Shown here piece by piece: positions 8,527 through 17,210 of a stretch of 64,000 nucleotides of DNA. The stretch is from Umezawaea sp036375055 (GTDB lineage Bacteria > Actinomycetota > Actinomycetes > Mycobacteriales > Pseudonocardiaceae). Where the stretch lies: assembly GCF_036375055.1 (NCBI RefSeq), contig NZ_DASUSQ010000169.1:1-64000 (forward strand). Direction: 5' to 3'. Every line of letters starts with the position of its first letter. Positions within the stretch are counted from its first letter, which is position 1. The position numbers and the translations under genes were made by a program. The notes beneath the pieces were generated by a model. It saw nothing but the letters and a program-made list of their open reading frames with translations, ran no database searches and was not told where the DNA came from.

Positions 8527-9524
8527 GACCCCGGCGTGGGGTTGTTCTGGTCCTGCGGTGCGGCGGGCAGGTTCGGGCCCGGCATGCTCAGCGTCTCATC
8601 ACCGGTCAGACCGGACTTGATCTCGACGACCTTGCCGTCGGTCAGACCGAGCACGACGTCCGCGATCACCTTGCTCCCGTCGGACTTCACGATCTCGACC
8701 TTGCCGTTGCCCTGGCCGCCCGCGACGGCCTCGACCGGTACCACGAGCGCGTTGGCGGAGGTCTGCGTGACGACCTCCAGCGTCGCGGCGGCGCCGTTGA
8801 TGAGCTTCACGTCGTCGGGCGCCGTGCACACCAGCCGCAGACCGGTGGACTCGGACTTCTGGCCTCCCGCGTCGGGCTGGGGCTGCTGCTGCTTCGGCGA
8901 GTCGGTGGGTTTGTCGGCGTCCGCCTCGGTGTCCTTGTCCTCCGCGGGGGTGGGCGCGGGCACGGTGCCCGCGGGCAGGGCGGCGATCGTGCCGAGCACG
9001 GCGCACGGGAACGGCCCCGGCCCGTTCTTGATCTGCCCCTGCACCGACGCGGCCCCGTCGGCGATCTTGTAGGCCTGGGCGCTGTCGATGTCGGCGGCGA
9101 TGCCGTACCCGGCGAGCTTCGCGGAGGCCACCGGCATCCCCGCGGTCACCGTGGACTTGTCGTCCACCAGCCGCCCGGAGAACGTCGCTCCCGCGGGCAC
9201 CTCGAACCACGTGGGCGAGCCGTCGGCCCACACCGACCCGACCCTGGTGGCGGTGGTGGGCGTGCCCGCGGGTTCCTTCACGTCCATGAACCGCACCTGC
9301 CCGGCCACCGGCGCGACGAGCCCGAACACCGGGTTCATCGTCACCTTGCCGGTGAGGCTCACCTTGTTGGTGAGGTCCTGCCGGGTGGGCTTGGCCGTGG
9401 TCATCGCGGTGCCCCTGGGCGCGAGGTCCGGGTTGACCGGAGCCCCACCTGACGAGCCGCAGGCGGTCGCGGCGACGGCCACGACGGCCAGCCCGCCCAA
9501 GCGGACGAGGACTTGCTTCAACAC
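8523..9524 (-). CDS. Lipoprotein membrane-fusion adaptor of the ABC exporter
   Basis: The 333-residue product starts with a short hydrophobic signal ending in a lipobox (VAVAATAC, lipidated C22). It continues with a beta-rich body: a lipoyl/barrel-hybrid-like stretch (TNKVSLTGKVTMNPVFGLVAPVAGQV) and a C-terminal segment resembling HlyD/MacA adaptor domains (ANALVVPVEAVAG, KVVEIKSGLTGDETL). A Pro/Gln/Asp-rich insert lies near 205-235. The GTG at 9524 is chosen because GGGGG lies eight bases upstream and the lipoprotein signal begins there. It is the first gene of the exporter operon and would link the membrane complex to the cell wall side. Confidence 0.8.
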   Translation of the reverse strand: MLKQVLVRLGGLAVVAVAATACGSSGGAPVNPDLAPRGTAMTTAKPTRQDLTNKVSLTGKVTMNPVFGLVAPVAGQVRFMDVKEPAGTPTTATRVGSVWADGSPTWFEVPAGATFSGRLVDDKSTVTAGMPVASAKLAGYGIAADIDSAQAYKIADGAASVQGQIKNGPGPFPCAVLGTIAALPAGTVPAPTPAEDKDTEADADKPTDSPKQQQPQPDAGGQKSESTGLRLVCTAPDDVKLINGAAATLEVVTQTSANALVVPVEAVAGGQGNGKVEIVKSDGSKVIADVVLGLTDGKVVEIKSGLTGDETLSMPGPNLPAAPQDQNNPTPGS

Positions 9525-9708
9525 CGGGTATCCCCCAACTGATGAGTCGCGGTCGGACTCGACCTGAAGGTCTAGACGCCTATCAGACGATCCGGGTTGC
9601 ACGTCCCGCTTCGGTAAATCGGCCGAAGGGCGAATAGCCGATCGGCCGATTGCCGGGTGAACGGATCCGTGCCCGACGCCCTGACCAGCTCTTCTCCCAG
9701 CAGGAACA

Positions 9709-9755
9709 CGGCGAGAGCCGCCCGTGTCCGAACAGGACACGAGCGGCTCTCGCCG
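9709..9755. terminator. Hairpin terminator after the GH16 gene
   Basis: A 21-bp inverted repeat with one G:T pair (GGCGAGAGCCGC core) and a 5-base loop lies 24 bases beyond the stop of the minus-strand GH16 gene. It would insulate the glucanase gene from the downstream ABC operon promoter. Confidence 0.8.
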
Positions 9756-9778
9756 ATCGGGGGTCTAGCGGGTCGGGA

Positions 9779-11041
9779 TCAGACGGTCCACTTCTGGTTC
9801 GCCGCGCCCGTGCACTCCCACAGGTGCGTGCGGGTGCCGTCGCCCGGGTTGTTGCCGATGACGTCCAGGCACTTGTTCGCCGGGATGTTGACGATGTCGC
9901 GCGCCCCGCTCACGGCCCACTGCTGGGCACCCGTGCCGTTGCAGTCCCAGAGCTGGACCAGCGTGCCGTTCGCGGTGCCCGCCGACGCCGCGTCCAGGCA
10001 CTTGCCCAGCGCGCGGATCGTGCCGTCACCGGGACGGCTCCAGTTCTGCGCGGCGTTGCCGTTGCAGCCGACGATCTGGATCGGCGTGCCGTTGGCGCTG
10101 TTCGCGCCCGCGACGTCCAGGCACTTGCCCGCGAGGCCGATGATCTGGCCGCCACCGGGCTGCGGGCTGTCCGACGTGGTCACCCGGACGTAGTCGATGA
10201 GGAGCTGCTGCGGGAACTGGGTGCTGCTGTTGGGGTCGCCGGGCCAGTAGCCGCCGACCGCCAGGTTCATGATGATGAAGAACGGCTTGTTGAACACCCA
10301 CTGCCTGCCGCCGAGGTCGGCGGGCGTGCGGGTCTGGTAGACGTTGCCGTCGACCGACCAGCGGATGGAGTTCGGGGCCCAGTCGATCGCGAACGTGTGG
10401 AAGCCGTCGGAGAAGTTCGGGCCGTTGTAGGCCGCCCCGATGCCGCCGGAACCCGAGTAGCCGGGCCCGTGCAGCGTGCCGTGGACGGTGTTGGGCTCGA
10501 AGCCGACGTTCTCCATGATGTCGATCTCGCCGCTGCCCGGCCACGGGTTGCCGGTGTTGATGTCGGCGCCCAGCATCCAGAAGGCGGGCCACATGCCCTG
10601 GCCGCGCGGCAGCTTCATCCGCGTCTCGTAGTGGCCGTACGTCTGGGTGAACCTGCCCGCCGTGTTCAGCCGCGCCGACGTGTACTCGCAGCGCCCGTAC
10701 CAGCAGTTGTAGTTGGCCGGGTTCTCCTTGCGGGCGGTGATGACGAGGTTGCCCGCGCCGTCGGTCGCCGCGTTGCTGCGGCTGTTCGTGTACATCTGGC
10801 GCTCGTGGTTGTTGACGTTGTCACCCGTCTCCAACTGCCACTTGCTGCCGTCGACCCCGCCGCCCGCCGGACCGTTGAACTCGTCCGCGAACGTGGTCGC
10901 CATGGCGCTGACGTCCTGTGCGGAGTTGGCGGGTGCGCTGCTGGCCGGGGTGGACACGGAGATCGCGCCCAGCGTCATCAGCAGGGCTGCACCCAGCATT
11001 CCGGCTGCTCGGGCACGCCGAAGAGGCCCTCGTGTCGACAT
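9779..11041 (-). CDS. Secreted GH16 beta-1,3-glucanase with ricin-type lectin domain
   Basis: The 420-residue enzyme has a Sec signal peptide (about 1-35, cut near ASSA). A GH16 catalytic domain follows (about 45-285) with the family active-site signature GEIDIMEN, in which the two Glu are nucleophile and acid/base. Upstream MWPAFWMLG and downstream GGYWPGDP are also typical of laminarinase-like members. The last 125 residues form a ricin B-type (CBM13) beta-trefoil with three GKCLD/NKCLD...Q.W repeats. It would degrade beta-1,3-glucan of fungal or plant origin outside the cell. It is a single-gene unit, divergent from paaZ. Confidence 0.92.
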   Translation of the reverse strand: MSTRGPLRRARAAGMLGAALLMTLGAISVSTPASSAPANSAQDVSAMATTFADEFNGPAGGGVDGSKWQLETGDNVNNHERQMYTNSRSNAATDGAGNLVITARKENPANYNCWYGRCEYTSARLNTAGRFTQTYGHYETRMKLPRGQGMWPAFWMLGADINTGNPWPGSGEIDIMENVGFEPNTVHGTLHGPGYSGSGGIGAAYNGPNFSDGFHTFAIDWAPNSIRWSVDGNVYQTRTPADLGGRQWVFNKPFFIIMNLAVGGYWPGDPNSSTQFPQQLLIDYVRVTTSDSPQPGGGQIIGLAGKCLDVAGANSANGTPIQIVGCNGNAAQNWSRPGDGTIRALGKCLDAASAGTANGTLVQLWDCNGTGAQQWAVSGARDIVNIPANKCLDVIGNNPGDGTRTHLWECTGAANQKWTV

Positions 11042-11272
11042 CGCAGATCACCTTTCACGCAGGGTGGTGGCTCGTCGTCGAACCACTGATCGGCGGTCTT
11101 CAGGGGGGATCAGTGATAAATGGTCCGAACCACCTGGTGTGTGCGGAACGTTACTCGACGTCTTTGTTCAAGTCACGATGCAAGTAGGGGCAGCCTCCTT
11201 CATCGCTTCAGTGCGGACCGAGAACAAGCATTCCCCGATAGTGTGCTGACGAGGGCGCGACCCGCCTGCTTC

Positions 11273-11294
11273 ACTGAACGAACGGTCGGTAGAT
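11273..11294. promoter_or_regulatory. Candidate PaaR operator upstream of paaZ
   Basis: The 22 bases ACTGAACGAACGGTCGGTAGAT lie 27 bases before the paaZ start codon (first part ACTGAACG, centre CG, second part CGGT). They agree with most fixed positions of the corynebacterial PaaR box as I remember it (ACTNACCG, CG, CGGTNAGT). The similarity rests on recall of that consensus. Confidence 0.45.
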
Positions 11295-11321
11295 CACCCC
11301 GGACCTTGGAGGACGACCCCG

Positions 11322-13352
11322 ATGGCTCTGCTGCGCAGTTACGTCTCCGGCCACTGGCACGTGCCGACCGCCGAGGGCGCACCCCTGCACGACGCCGTGA
11401 CGGGGGAGGAGATCGCCCGGATCTCCTCCGCGGGCATCGACATGGCCGCGGCGCTGCGGCACGGCCGCGAGGTCGGCGGCCCCGCGCTGCGCGAGCTGAC
11501 GTTCCACCAGCGCGCGGCGCTGCTCAAGGCGCTCGGCTCGACCCTGCGCGAGCACCGCGACGAGCTGTACGCGCTGTCCGCGCGCACCGGCGCGACGAAG
11601 AACGACTCGATGATCGACGTCGACGGCGGCATCGGCGTCCTCCTCGGCTACGCCAGCAAGGCCAAGCGCGAACTGCCGAACGACACGGTCTACGTCGACG
11701 GCGCGCTGGAGCCGCTCGGCCGCGGCGGCACGTTCGCGGGCCAGCACATCGCCACCCCGCTGCGCGGTGTCGCCGTGCAGATCAACGCCTTCAACTTCCC
11801 GATGTGGGGCCCGCTGGAGAAGTTCGCCCCCGCGTTCCTCGCGGGCGTGCCCAGCCTGGTGAAGCCCGCGTCGCAGACCGCGTACCTGACGGAGAGGCTC
11901 GTCGAGCTGATGATCGGCTCCGGGCTGCTGCCCGAGGGCTCGCTCCAGTTCGTCTGCGGCAGCGCGGGCGACCTGCTCGACCACCTGACCGAGCAGGACC
12001 TCGTCGGCTTCACCGGCTCCGCCTCCACCGCGCAGCACCTGCGCACGCACCAGGCCGTCGTGCGCTCCAGCGTCCGGTTCAACGCCGAGGCCGACTCGCT
12101 CAACTGCTCGATCCTCGGACCGGACGCGGTGTCCGGCACACCGGAGTTCGACCTGTTCGTCAAGCAGCTCGTCACGGAGATGACGGCCAAGGCGGGCCAG
12201 AAGTGCACGGCGATCCGCCGCGCGTTCGTGCCCGCGCCGCTGATCGACGAGGTGTCCGAGGCCGTGTCCGCGCGGCTCGGCAAGGTCGTGATCGGCAACC
12301 CCGCCAACCCGGACGTGCGGATGGGCGCGCTCGCGGGCCTGGAGCAGCGCGAGGAGGTCCGCCGCTCCCTCAAGGGGCTGCTGGAGGCCTCGCGGATCGT
12401 GTTCGGCGACCCCGAGCGCGTCGAGGTCGTGGACGCGGACGCCGAGCGCGGCGCGTTCCTCTCGCCCGTGCTGCTGCGCGCCGACGACCCGGAACTCGCC
12501 CAGCCGCACGAGGTCGAGGCGTTCGGCCCGGTCAGCACGCTGATGCCGTACACCGACACCGAGCACGTCGTCCGGCTCGCCGCGCGCGGCCAGGGCAGCC
12601 TGGTCGGCTCGATCGTCACGGCGGACCCGGCGTTCGCCCGCGAGGTCGTGCTCGGAGCGGGCGCGTGGCACGGCCGGATGCTCGTGCTGGACCGCGACGA
12701 CGCCAAGGAGTCCACCGGGCACGGCTCGCCGCTGCCCGCGCTGGTCCACGGCGGGCCCGGCCGGGCCGGTGGCGGCGAGGAGATGGGCGGTATGCGGGCC
12801 GTGCTGCACCACATGCAGCGCACGGCCGTGCAGGGCAGCCCGAAGGTGCTGGCGGCCGTCACCGGCCGCTGGGTGCCGGGCGCGCCGCGCACGGAGTCCG
12901 AGGAGCACCCGTTCCGCAAGAGCCTGGCGGAGCTGAAGGTCGGCGACAGCGTCGTGGCGGGTCCGCGCACGGTGACGATGGAGGACGTGGAGCACTTCGC
13001 CGAGTTCACCGGCGACACGTTCTACGCGCACATGGACGAGGACGCGGCGAAGGCGAACCCGTTCTTCGGCGGCCGGGTCGCGCACGGCTACCTCGTGGTC
13101 TCGTTCGCGGCAGGCCTGTTCGTCTCGCCCGAGCCCGGTCCGGTGCTGGCCAACTACGGCCTGGACAACCTGCGGTTCCTCACGCCGACGTTCCCCGGCG
13201 ACGAGCTGACCGTGACGTTGACGGCGAAGCAGATCACGCCGCGCGAGGACAAGGACTACGGCGAGGTGCGGTGGGACGCCGACCTGGTGAACCAGGACGG
13301 CGCCTCCGTCGCGAAGTACGACGTGCTGACGCTGGTGGCGAAAACCCGCTAG
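11322..13352 (+). CDS. paaZ: PaaZ-type bifunctional aldehyde dehydrogenase / enoyl-CoA hydratase
   Basis: The 676-residue protein is a fusion. Residues about 1-515 form an aldehyde dehydrogenase with the conserved NAFNFPMWGPLEKFAPA segment and a catalytic Cys in AGQKCTAIRRAFV. Residues about 530-676 form an R-specific (MaoC-like) hydratase with HFAEFTGDTFYAHMDEDAA and the hot-dog helix VAHGYLVVSFAAGLF. In aerobic phenylacetate breakdown PaaZ hydrolyses oxepin-CoA and oxidises the resulting aldehyde. The start follows GGAGG at good spacing. No other paa gene is present in the window, so this paaZ is solitary here; the rest of the pathway must lie elsewhere or the enzyme has another role. Confidence 0.9.
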   Translation: MALLRSYVSGHWHVPTAEGAPLHDAVTGEEIARISSAGIDMAAALRHGREVGGPALRELTFHQRAALLKALGSTLREHRDELYALSARTGATKNDSMIDVDGGIGVLLGYASKAKRELPNDTVYVDGALEPLGRGGTFAGQHIATPLRGVAVQINAFNFPMWGPLEKFAPAFLAGVPSLVKPASQTAYLTERLVELMIGSGLLPEGSLQFVCGSAGDLLDHLTEQDLVGFTGSASTAQHLRTHQAVVRSSVRFNAEADSLNCSILGPDAVSGTPEFDLFVKQLVTEMTAKAGQKCTAIRRAFVPAPLIDEVSEAVSARLGKVVIGNPANPDVRMGALAGLEQREEVRRSLKGLLEASRIVFGDPERVEVVDADAERGAFLSPVLLRADDPELAQPHEVEAFGPVSTLMPYTDTEHVVRLAARGQGSLVGSIVTADPAFAREVVLGAGAWHGRMLVLDRDDAKESTGHGSPLPALVHGGPGRAGGGEEMGGMRAVLHHMQRTAVQGSPKVLAAVTGRWVPGAPRTESEEHPFRKSLAELKVGDSVVAGPRTVTMEDVEHFAEFTGDTFYAHMDEDAAKANPFFGGRVAHGYLVVSFAAGLFVSPEPGPVLANYGLDNLRFLTPTFPGDELTVTLTAKQITPREDKDYGEVRWDADLVNQDGASVAKYDVLTLVAKTR

Positions 13353-13360
13353 TCCCGAGG

Positions 13361-13401
13361 GAAGGGGGTTCTCCGTCCACATCGGACGGAGAACCCCCTT
13401 C
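13361..13401. terminator. Bidirectional terminator between paaZ and the PI-PLC-like gene
   Basis: A perfect 18-bp inverted repeat (GAAGGGGGTTCTCCGTCC and complement) with a 5-base loop sits in the 55-base gap between two convergent genes. It can serve both. Confidence 0.88.
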
Positions 13402-13407
13402 GCCGCA

Positions 13408-14406
13408 CTAGGTGGTGGTGTAGGAGAGGACCTCGGCGCTCGTCCAGTCGCTGGACACGATCGTCGCGCCGATCCCGCCCAGCTGCCGGACCTTCGCCCA
13501 GGCGTCGGCGGGCGCCGGGTCGCGGCTGTCGACGGCGGGCGGCACGTTGTGCGCGTCCGTCATGACGACCAGGTACTTCCCCCCGAGGTAGGGGCCGCCG
13601 CCGAAGCCCGCGAAGGCCGAGGCGTTGCCGTCGAACGCGACCATCCACGGCTTGCGCGCGCCGCCGCGGTCACCCGTGCGCGGGTCGGTCGCCGACGCGC
13701 CGTTGATCGCCGGGAACGAGAGCGCGGAGGAGAGCGTCCCGCTGGAGTTCGCGGCGATCAGCCGGTCGGCGACCTCCAGGTCGGTGTCGTAGGTGTCGAA
13801 CGGGTTCCCCAGCTCGAACGTCCCGTTCTCCAGGATGACGATGAACTTGCCCGTCAGCGCCGACCGCGACGGCCAGCCGCTCGCCCGCACCGCGGTGTCG
13901 AGGTCGGCGTGACCGCCCTTGAGGTTCGCGGGGGAGAACACGTTGCCCGCGCCCAGGGTGTTCGCGAGCAGGGTGTCGAACTGCGGCACCCCGAAGCCCG
14001 CGCGGCCGTCGAAGCCGTTCTTCATCTCGACCTTGAGGACCATCGGGGCGTGGTTCGGGTTGCGGTCGTGCCACAGCCGGACGTTGCGCAGGCAGCCCGC
14101 GAGGTTCTGGTTGCGGCTGCCGGACCGCAGCCCCTCGTAGGTCGTCGAGCTGGAGCAGTTGTTGGCGTTGCCGGGGTCGTGGCCGACCTGGAAGTCGTTG
14201 GTGAAGAGGAAGTTCGTCCACACGTCGATCTCGATCATGCCGGGGTTCCGGTCGAGCACGTCGACCAGCCAGGGGGCGGTGGCCTGCGTGTAGCTGTTGT
14301 GCAGGCCGACGGCCGTCGTTCCGGTGGCGGTCGGCGTCGCCTGTGCGGGTGGCGCTACCGCGATCAGCAGGGCGGCCGCGACCACCGCGGCCGTGATTCG
14401 CTTCAT
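13408..14406 (-). CDS. Secreted PI-PLC-like phosphodiesterase
   Basis: The 332-residue product has a signal peptide (about 1-23, cut after AQA). Its body resembles the calcium-dependent phosphatidylinositol-specific phospholipase C fold of actinobacteria: an early catalytic-type His in VGLHNSYTQA, acidic residues in MIEIDVWTN, a second His in FQVGHDPGN, and the later VLKVEMKN and FIVILENG strands. It would cleave phosphoinositides or a related phosphodiester outside the cell. The ATG follows GAGGAG six bases upstream. It forms a single-gene unit ending at a shared terminator. The exact substrate is uncertain. Confidence 0.7.
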   Translation of the reverse strand: MKRITAAVVAAALLIAVAPPAQATPTATGTTAVGLHNSYTQATAPWLVDVLDRNPGMIEIDVWTNFLFTNDFQVGHDPGNANNCSSSTTYEGLRSGSRNQNLAGCLRNVRLWHDRNPNHAPMVLKVEMKNGFDGRAGFGVPQFDTLLANTLGAGNVFSPANLKGGHADLDTAVRASGWPSRSALTGKFIVILENGTFELGNPFDTYDTDLEVADRLIAANSSGTLSSALSFPAINGASATDPRTGDRGGARKPWMVAFDGNASAFAGFGGGPYLGGKYLVVMTDAHNVPPAVDSRDPAPADAWAKVRQLGGIGATIVSSDWTSAEVLSYTTT

Positions 14407-14512
14407 CCGAGACTCCTCGCACTGGACGTTCCCGTTCGGTTGCGCAGCGTAGGAACGTGAAGAGTGATCACGATGAACGCCGGGTGGCCGGTGCGGGAAG
14501 CGTCGACGGACG

Positions 14513-15226
14513 TCAACACTTGACGGTGGCGCGACGGATGTCGACCTTCAGCTTCGGTGCCCCGTCAACCGGTGCGGGCTCCTCGGGGGTCGGTGCGACA
14601 CCCGCGGCGGCGACCGCGTCCACCGTCTTCAGGCCCTCCTCGCCGATGGTGCCGAACACGGTGTAGTTGGGGCGCAGCACCGAGTCCGACGTGACGAGGA
14701 AGAACTGGCTGCCGTTGGTGTCCGGCCCGGCGTTGGCCATCGCGAGCGTGCCGCGCGGGTAGGTGCGGCGCTCGCCCGTCGGGTCGTTCGGCGCGGGCGG
14801 GAGGGTGGTCGGCAGCTCGTCCTTGTACCGGTAGCCGGGGCCGCCCTCGCCGGTGCCGCTCGGGTCTCCGCACTGGAGCACCTTGAGCGTCGGGTACGTC
14901 GTCAGCCGGTGGCAGGTGGTGACGTCGTAGAAGCGGTGCTCGGCGAGGTGGATGAAGCTCTGCACCGTGCACGGGGCCAGCGCGCGGTCCAGGGTCAGCG
15001 GGATCGGGCCCCGGTTCGTCTTCAGCAGGACGTCGACCGTGCCGCGGTTCGGGGTGTGCCTCGGGTCCTTGGGCAGGCGGACCGGGCGGGCGGCGGGTTC
15101 CTCCGGGGTCTTGGTGTAGGCGCAGGGACCGCGGGTGACGTCCGGTTCCGCTGACGCCGCTGGGGCGGTGCCCAGCAGCAAACCGGCCGTCGCCACCGCG
15201 GCGAGCGCGATCGTCTTGCTGTCCAA
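14513..15226 (-). CDS. Secreted cyclophilin-type peptidyl-prolyl isomerase
   Basis: The 237-residue product begins with a signal peptide (about 1-26, ending ASA). It carries a bacterial cyclophilin domain (about 60-230) with APCTVQSFIHLAEHRFYD, CHRL, the segment LQCGDPSGTGEGGPGY and NGSQFFLVTSD. It would catalyse proline isomerisation in exported proteins at the outer face of the membrane. The start is a TTG preceded by GAGGAGG at seven bases; no ATG fits. The divergent peptidase gene begins about 170 bases away. Confidence 0.9.
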   Translation of the reverse strand: MDSKTIALAAVATAGLLLGTAPAASAEPDVTRGPCAYTKTPEEPAARPVRLPKDPRHTPNRGTVDVLLKTNRGPIPLTLDRALAPCTVQSFIHLAEHRFYDVTTCHRLTTYPTLKVLQCGDPSGTGEGGPGYRYKDELPTTLPPAPNDPTGERRTYPRGTLAMANAGPDTNGSQFFLVTSDSVLRPNYTVFGTIGEEGLKTVDAVAAAGVAPTPEEPAPVDGAPKLKVDIRRATVKC

Positions 15227-15393
15227 CTCGGGTCCTCCTCGACTCGGGGCGGTTGGGTCGTCTCTAGTGGAGGTCCCGTTCGGCCCGCAAGGGCCGGTGG
15301 TCTGGGACGTGGATCATCTCGTGGGCCGACGCGTGCGCGACTTCGGTCATCCGATGATCCGGGTCGGTGGTGGATCTTCCACGGGGGAGCGGG

Positions 15394-16773
15394 ATGCGGT
15401 CGGTTCTGGTGTTGGTGGCGGTTCTGGGGTTGCTGGTCGGTGTCGGCGGTGTCGGCGGTGTCGGCGGTGTCGGCGGTGTCGGCTGGGGTGCGGTGGCGGT
15501 CGCGTCGCCCGCCGTCGTGTGGACGCCCTGCGGTGAGCACGGGGCCGAGTGCGGGACGGTGCGGGTGCCGCTGGACTGGGGGAACCCCGGCGGGGAGCGC
15601 ATCACGCTGGCCGTGAGCCGGTTGCGGGCCGCCGATCCCGCTCGGCGGATCGGGGTGCTGTTCTTCAACCCCGGTGGGCCCGGTGGGGCGGCCGTCCCGT
15701 TCGTGCGGGACGAGCCCCGGCTGTTCCCGCCGGAGCTGCGGGAGCGGTTCGACGTCGTCGGCGTCGATCCGCGCGGCGTGGGGGAGAGCGTGCCCGCCAT
15801 CGCGTGCGAGCTGCCCCCGACGGGGGTGGAGCAGTTCCCCGAGTCCCGTGCGTCGTTCGACCGGCTCGTCTCCTACAACCGGGAGGTGGCGCTGGGGTGC
15901 CTGCGGGCGACCGGGCCGTTGATCGACCACGTCGACACGGTGAGCGCCGCTCGGGACTTCGACGTCGTGCGGGACGTGCTCGGGGAGGCTCGGGTGTCGT
16001 GGCTCGGGTTGTCCTACGGGACCCTGCTCGGGGCGACCTACGCCGGGGTGTTCCCCGCGCGGGTGCGGGCCGCGGTGCTGGACGGGGCCGTCGACCACGC
16101 GGTCGGGTCGCGGCGGATGGCGCTCGACGAGGCCGTGGTGCACGAGGAGGTGTTCGGGCTCTTCGCGCGGTGGTGCGCCGCGGACGCGGGGTGCGCGGCG
16201 CACGGGCGGGACGTGGTGGGGGAGTTCCGCGAGCTGCTGGCCCGGCCGGGACCCGGTGCCACCGCGGCCCAGATCGGGTACGGGGTGTACTCGGGGCTGT
16301 CGATCAGGTCGCAGTGGCCCGCCGTGGCGGAGATCCTGGTGACGGCGTTCGGCGGGGACACGTCGGCGTTCGCGGGGGTCGGGAGTGACGCCGCCTACCG
16401 GGTGATCGCGTGCCACGACTTCCCGTCGTCGGTGCGCGGGGCCGCGGACATGGCCGCGCGGGTGGCCGAGGTGCGGGCTGCCGCTCCGGTGACCCGCGGG
16501 TACGTGGAGGGGTGGGACGTGCAGGCCGGGTGCGCCGGGTGGCCCGTTCCGGCCCGGAACCCCTGGGGGCCCGTGGTGGTGCGCGGGGTGCGGAACGTGA
16601 TGGTGGTGAGCGGGGCGCACGATCCCGCCACGCCGCACGTGTGGGGGGTGGGGTTGGCCGGGCAGATCCGCGGGGCCCGGTTGGTGCGGTGGGACGGGGT
16701 CGGGCACACGGCGTGGTTCAACGACGTGGACGTGAGGGGGGTCGAGGTGGGGTACCTGGTGGAGCCTCGGTAG
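15394..16773 (+). CDS. Secreted alpha/beta-hydrolase, tripeptidyl-aminopeptidase-like
   Basis: The 459-residue protein has a signal peptide followed by an alpha/beta-hydrolase of the actinobacterial prolyl/tripeptidyl aminopeptidase group (SlpD/Tap type). The oxyanion segment is FFNPGGPGGAAV, the nucleophile is S207 in GLSYG, the acid is D410 in SGAHDPATP and the base is H438 in GVGHTAWF. A lid region lies between about 230 and 360. It would trim short N-terminal peptides outside the cell. The ATG at 15394 follows GGGGGAG. A tandem repeat lies inside the signal peptide coding region. Confidence 0.85.
   Translation: MRSVLVLVAVLGLLVGVGGVGGVGGVGGVGWGAVAVASPAVVWTPCGEHGAECGTVRVPLDWGNPGGERITLAVSRLRAADPARRIGVLFFNPGGPGGAAVPFVRDEPRLFPPELRERFDVVGVDPRGVGESVPAIACELPPTGVEQFPESRASFDRLVSYNREVALGCLRATGPLIDHVDTVSAARDFDVVRDVLGEARVSWLGLSYGTLLGATYAGVFPARVRAAVLDGAVDHAVGSRRMALDEAVVHEEVFGLFARWCAADAGCAAHGRDVVGEFRELLARPGPGATAAQIGYGVYSGLSIRSQWPAVAEILVTAFGGDTSAFAGVGSDAAYRVIACHDFPSSVRGAADMAARVAEVRAAAPVTRGYVEGWDVQAGCAGWPVPARNPWGPVVVRGVRNVMVVSGAHDPATPHVWGVGLAGQIRGARLVRWDGVGHTAWFNDVDVRGVEVGYLVEPR
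15439..15483 (+). repeat. Five 9-bp tandem repeats in a signal-peptide coding region
   Basis: Five perfect copies of GGTGTCGGC encode (Gly-Val-Gly)5 in the hydrophobic core of the secreted peptidase signal peptide. The 9-base unit keeps the frame, so copy number could vary without breaking the gene and would lengthen or shorten the signal peptide core. Confidence 0.9.
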
Positions 16774-16961
16774 GTGGGGCTCGGTGGGTGTGGGTTCGGT
16801 GGGCGGCTCGGTGTTGGTGCGAGTTGGGGCGGCTCGGTGGTGGTGCGGGTCGGTGGGTTGGTTCGGGCCGGTTGTGGTGCGGGTCGGTTGTGGGGCGGGC
16901 CGGTTGTGGTGCGGGTCGGTGGTGCGGGTCGGTCTCACCCCGCTCGCGCGATTGTCTCCAG

Positions 16962-17016
16962 CTTCGCCCTTGGTTTGTCAAGGCGGGAAAGATGCCTTGA
17001 CAAACCAAGGGCGAAG
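16962..17016. repeat. Perfect 23-bp inverted repeat in a 437-bp gene-free gap
   Basis: Two perfect 23-bp arms (starting CTTCGCCCTTGGTTTGTC, ending in AAGGC) flank a 9-base loop. It is not followed by T residues and lies about 190 bases beyond the peptidase stop. Its AT content is higher than that of the surroundings, so it could be a remnant of a small mobile element or a long RNA hairpin. The preceding 16840-16935 is a G-rich stretch with degenerate copies of GGTGCGGGTCGG. I see no gene in 16774-17161. Confidence 0.75.
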
Positions 17017-17161
17017 TGAGGGCGCTTCGGATCGGGGTGAGGCCGGGGGTGTGGGTTCGAACTCGGGTGGCGCCTTGGTTGTGAGTCGGGTTTTCAAGCC
17101 CCGGTTCGGGTTGCGAGCCGTGTTCCGTGTTCCGTGTGGTCGGGTTGTGCTTCAACGTCAA

Positions 17162-17198
17162 GAGCCCGGCCTCGGAACTGTGTTCCGGGGCCGGGCTC
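17162..17198. terminator. Hairpin terminator after the NlpC/P60 gene
   Basis: A 17-bp inverted repeat with one mismatch (GAGCCCGGCC... GTTCC) and a TGT loop lies just past the stop of the minus-strand NlpC/P60 gene. Confidence 0.8.
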
Positions 17199-17210
17199 CT
17201 GGTGCTGTGG

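Noticed and set aside
17040..17075. GGGTTCGAACTC resembles a tRNA T-arm
   Set aside because: The flanking bases do not pair as a T-stem and no acceptor, D or anticodon arms can be drawn around it.
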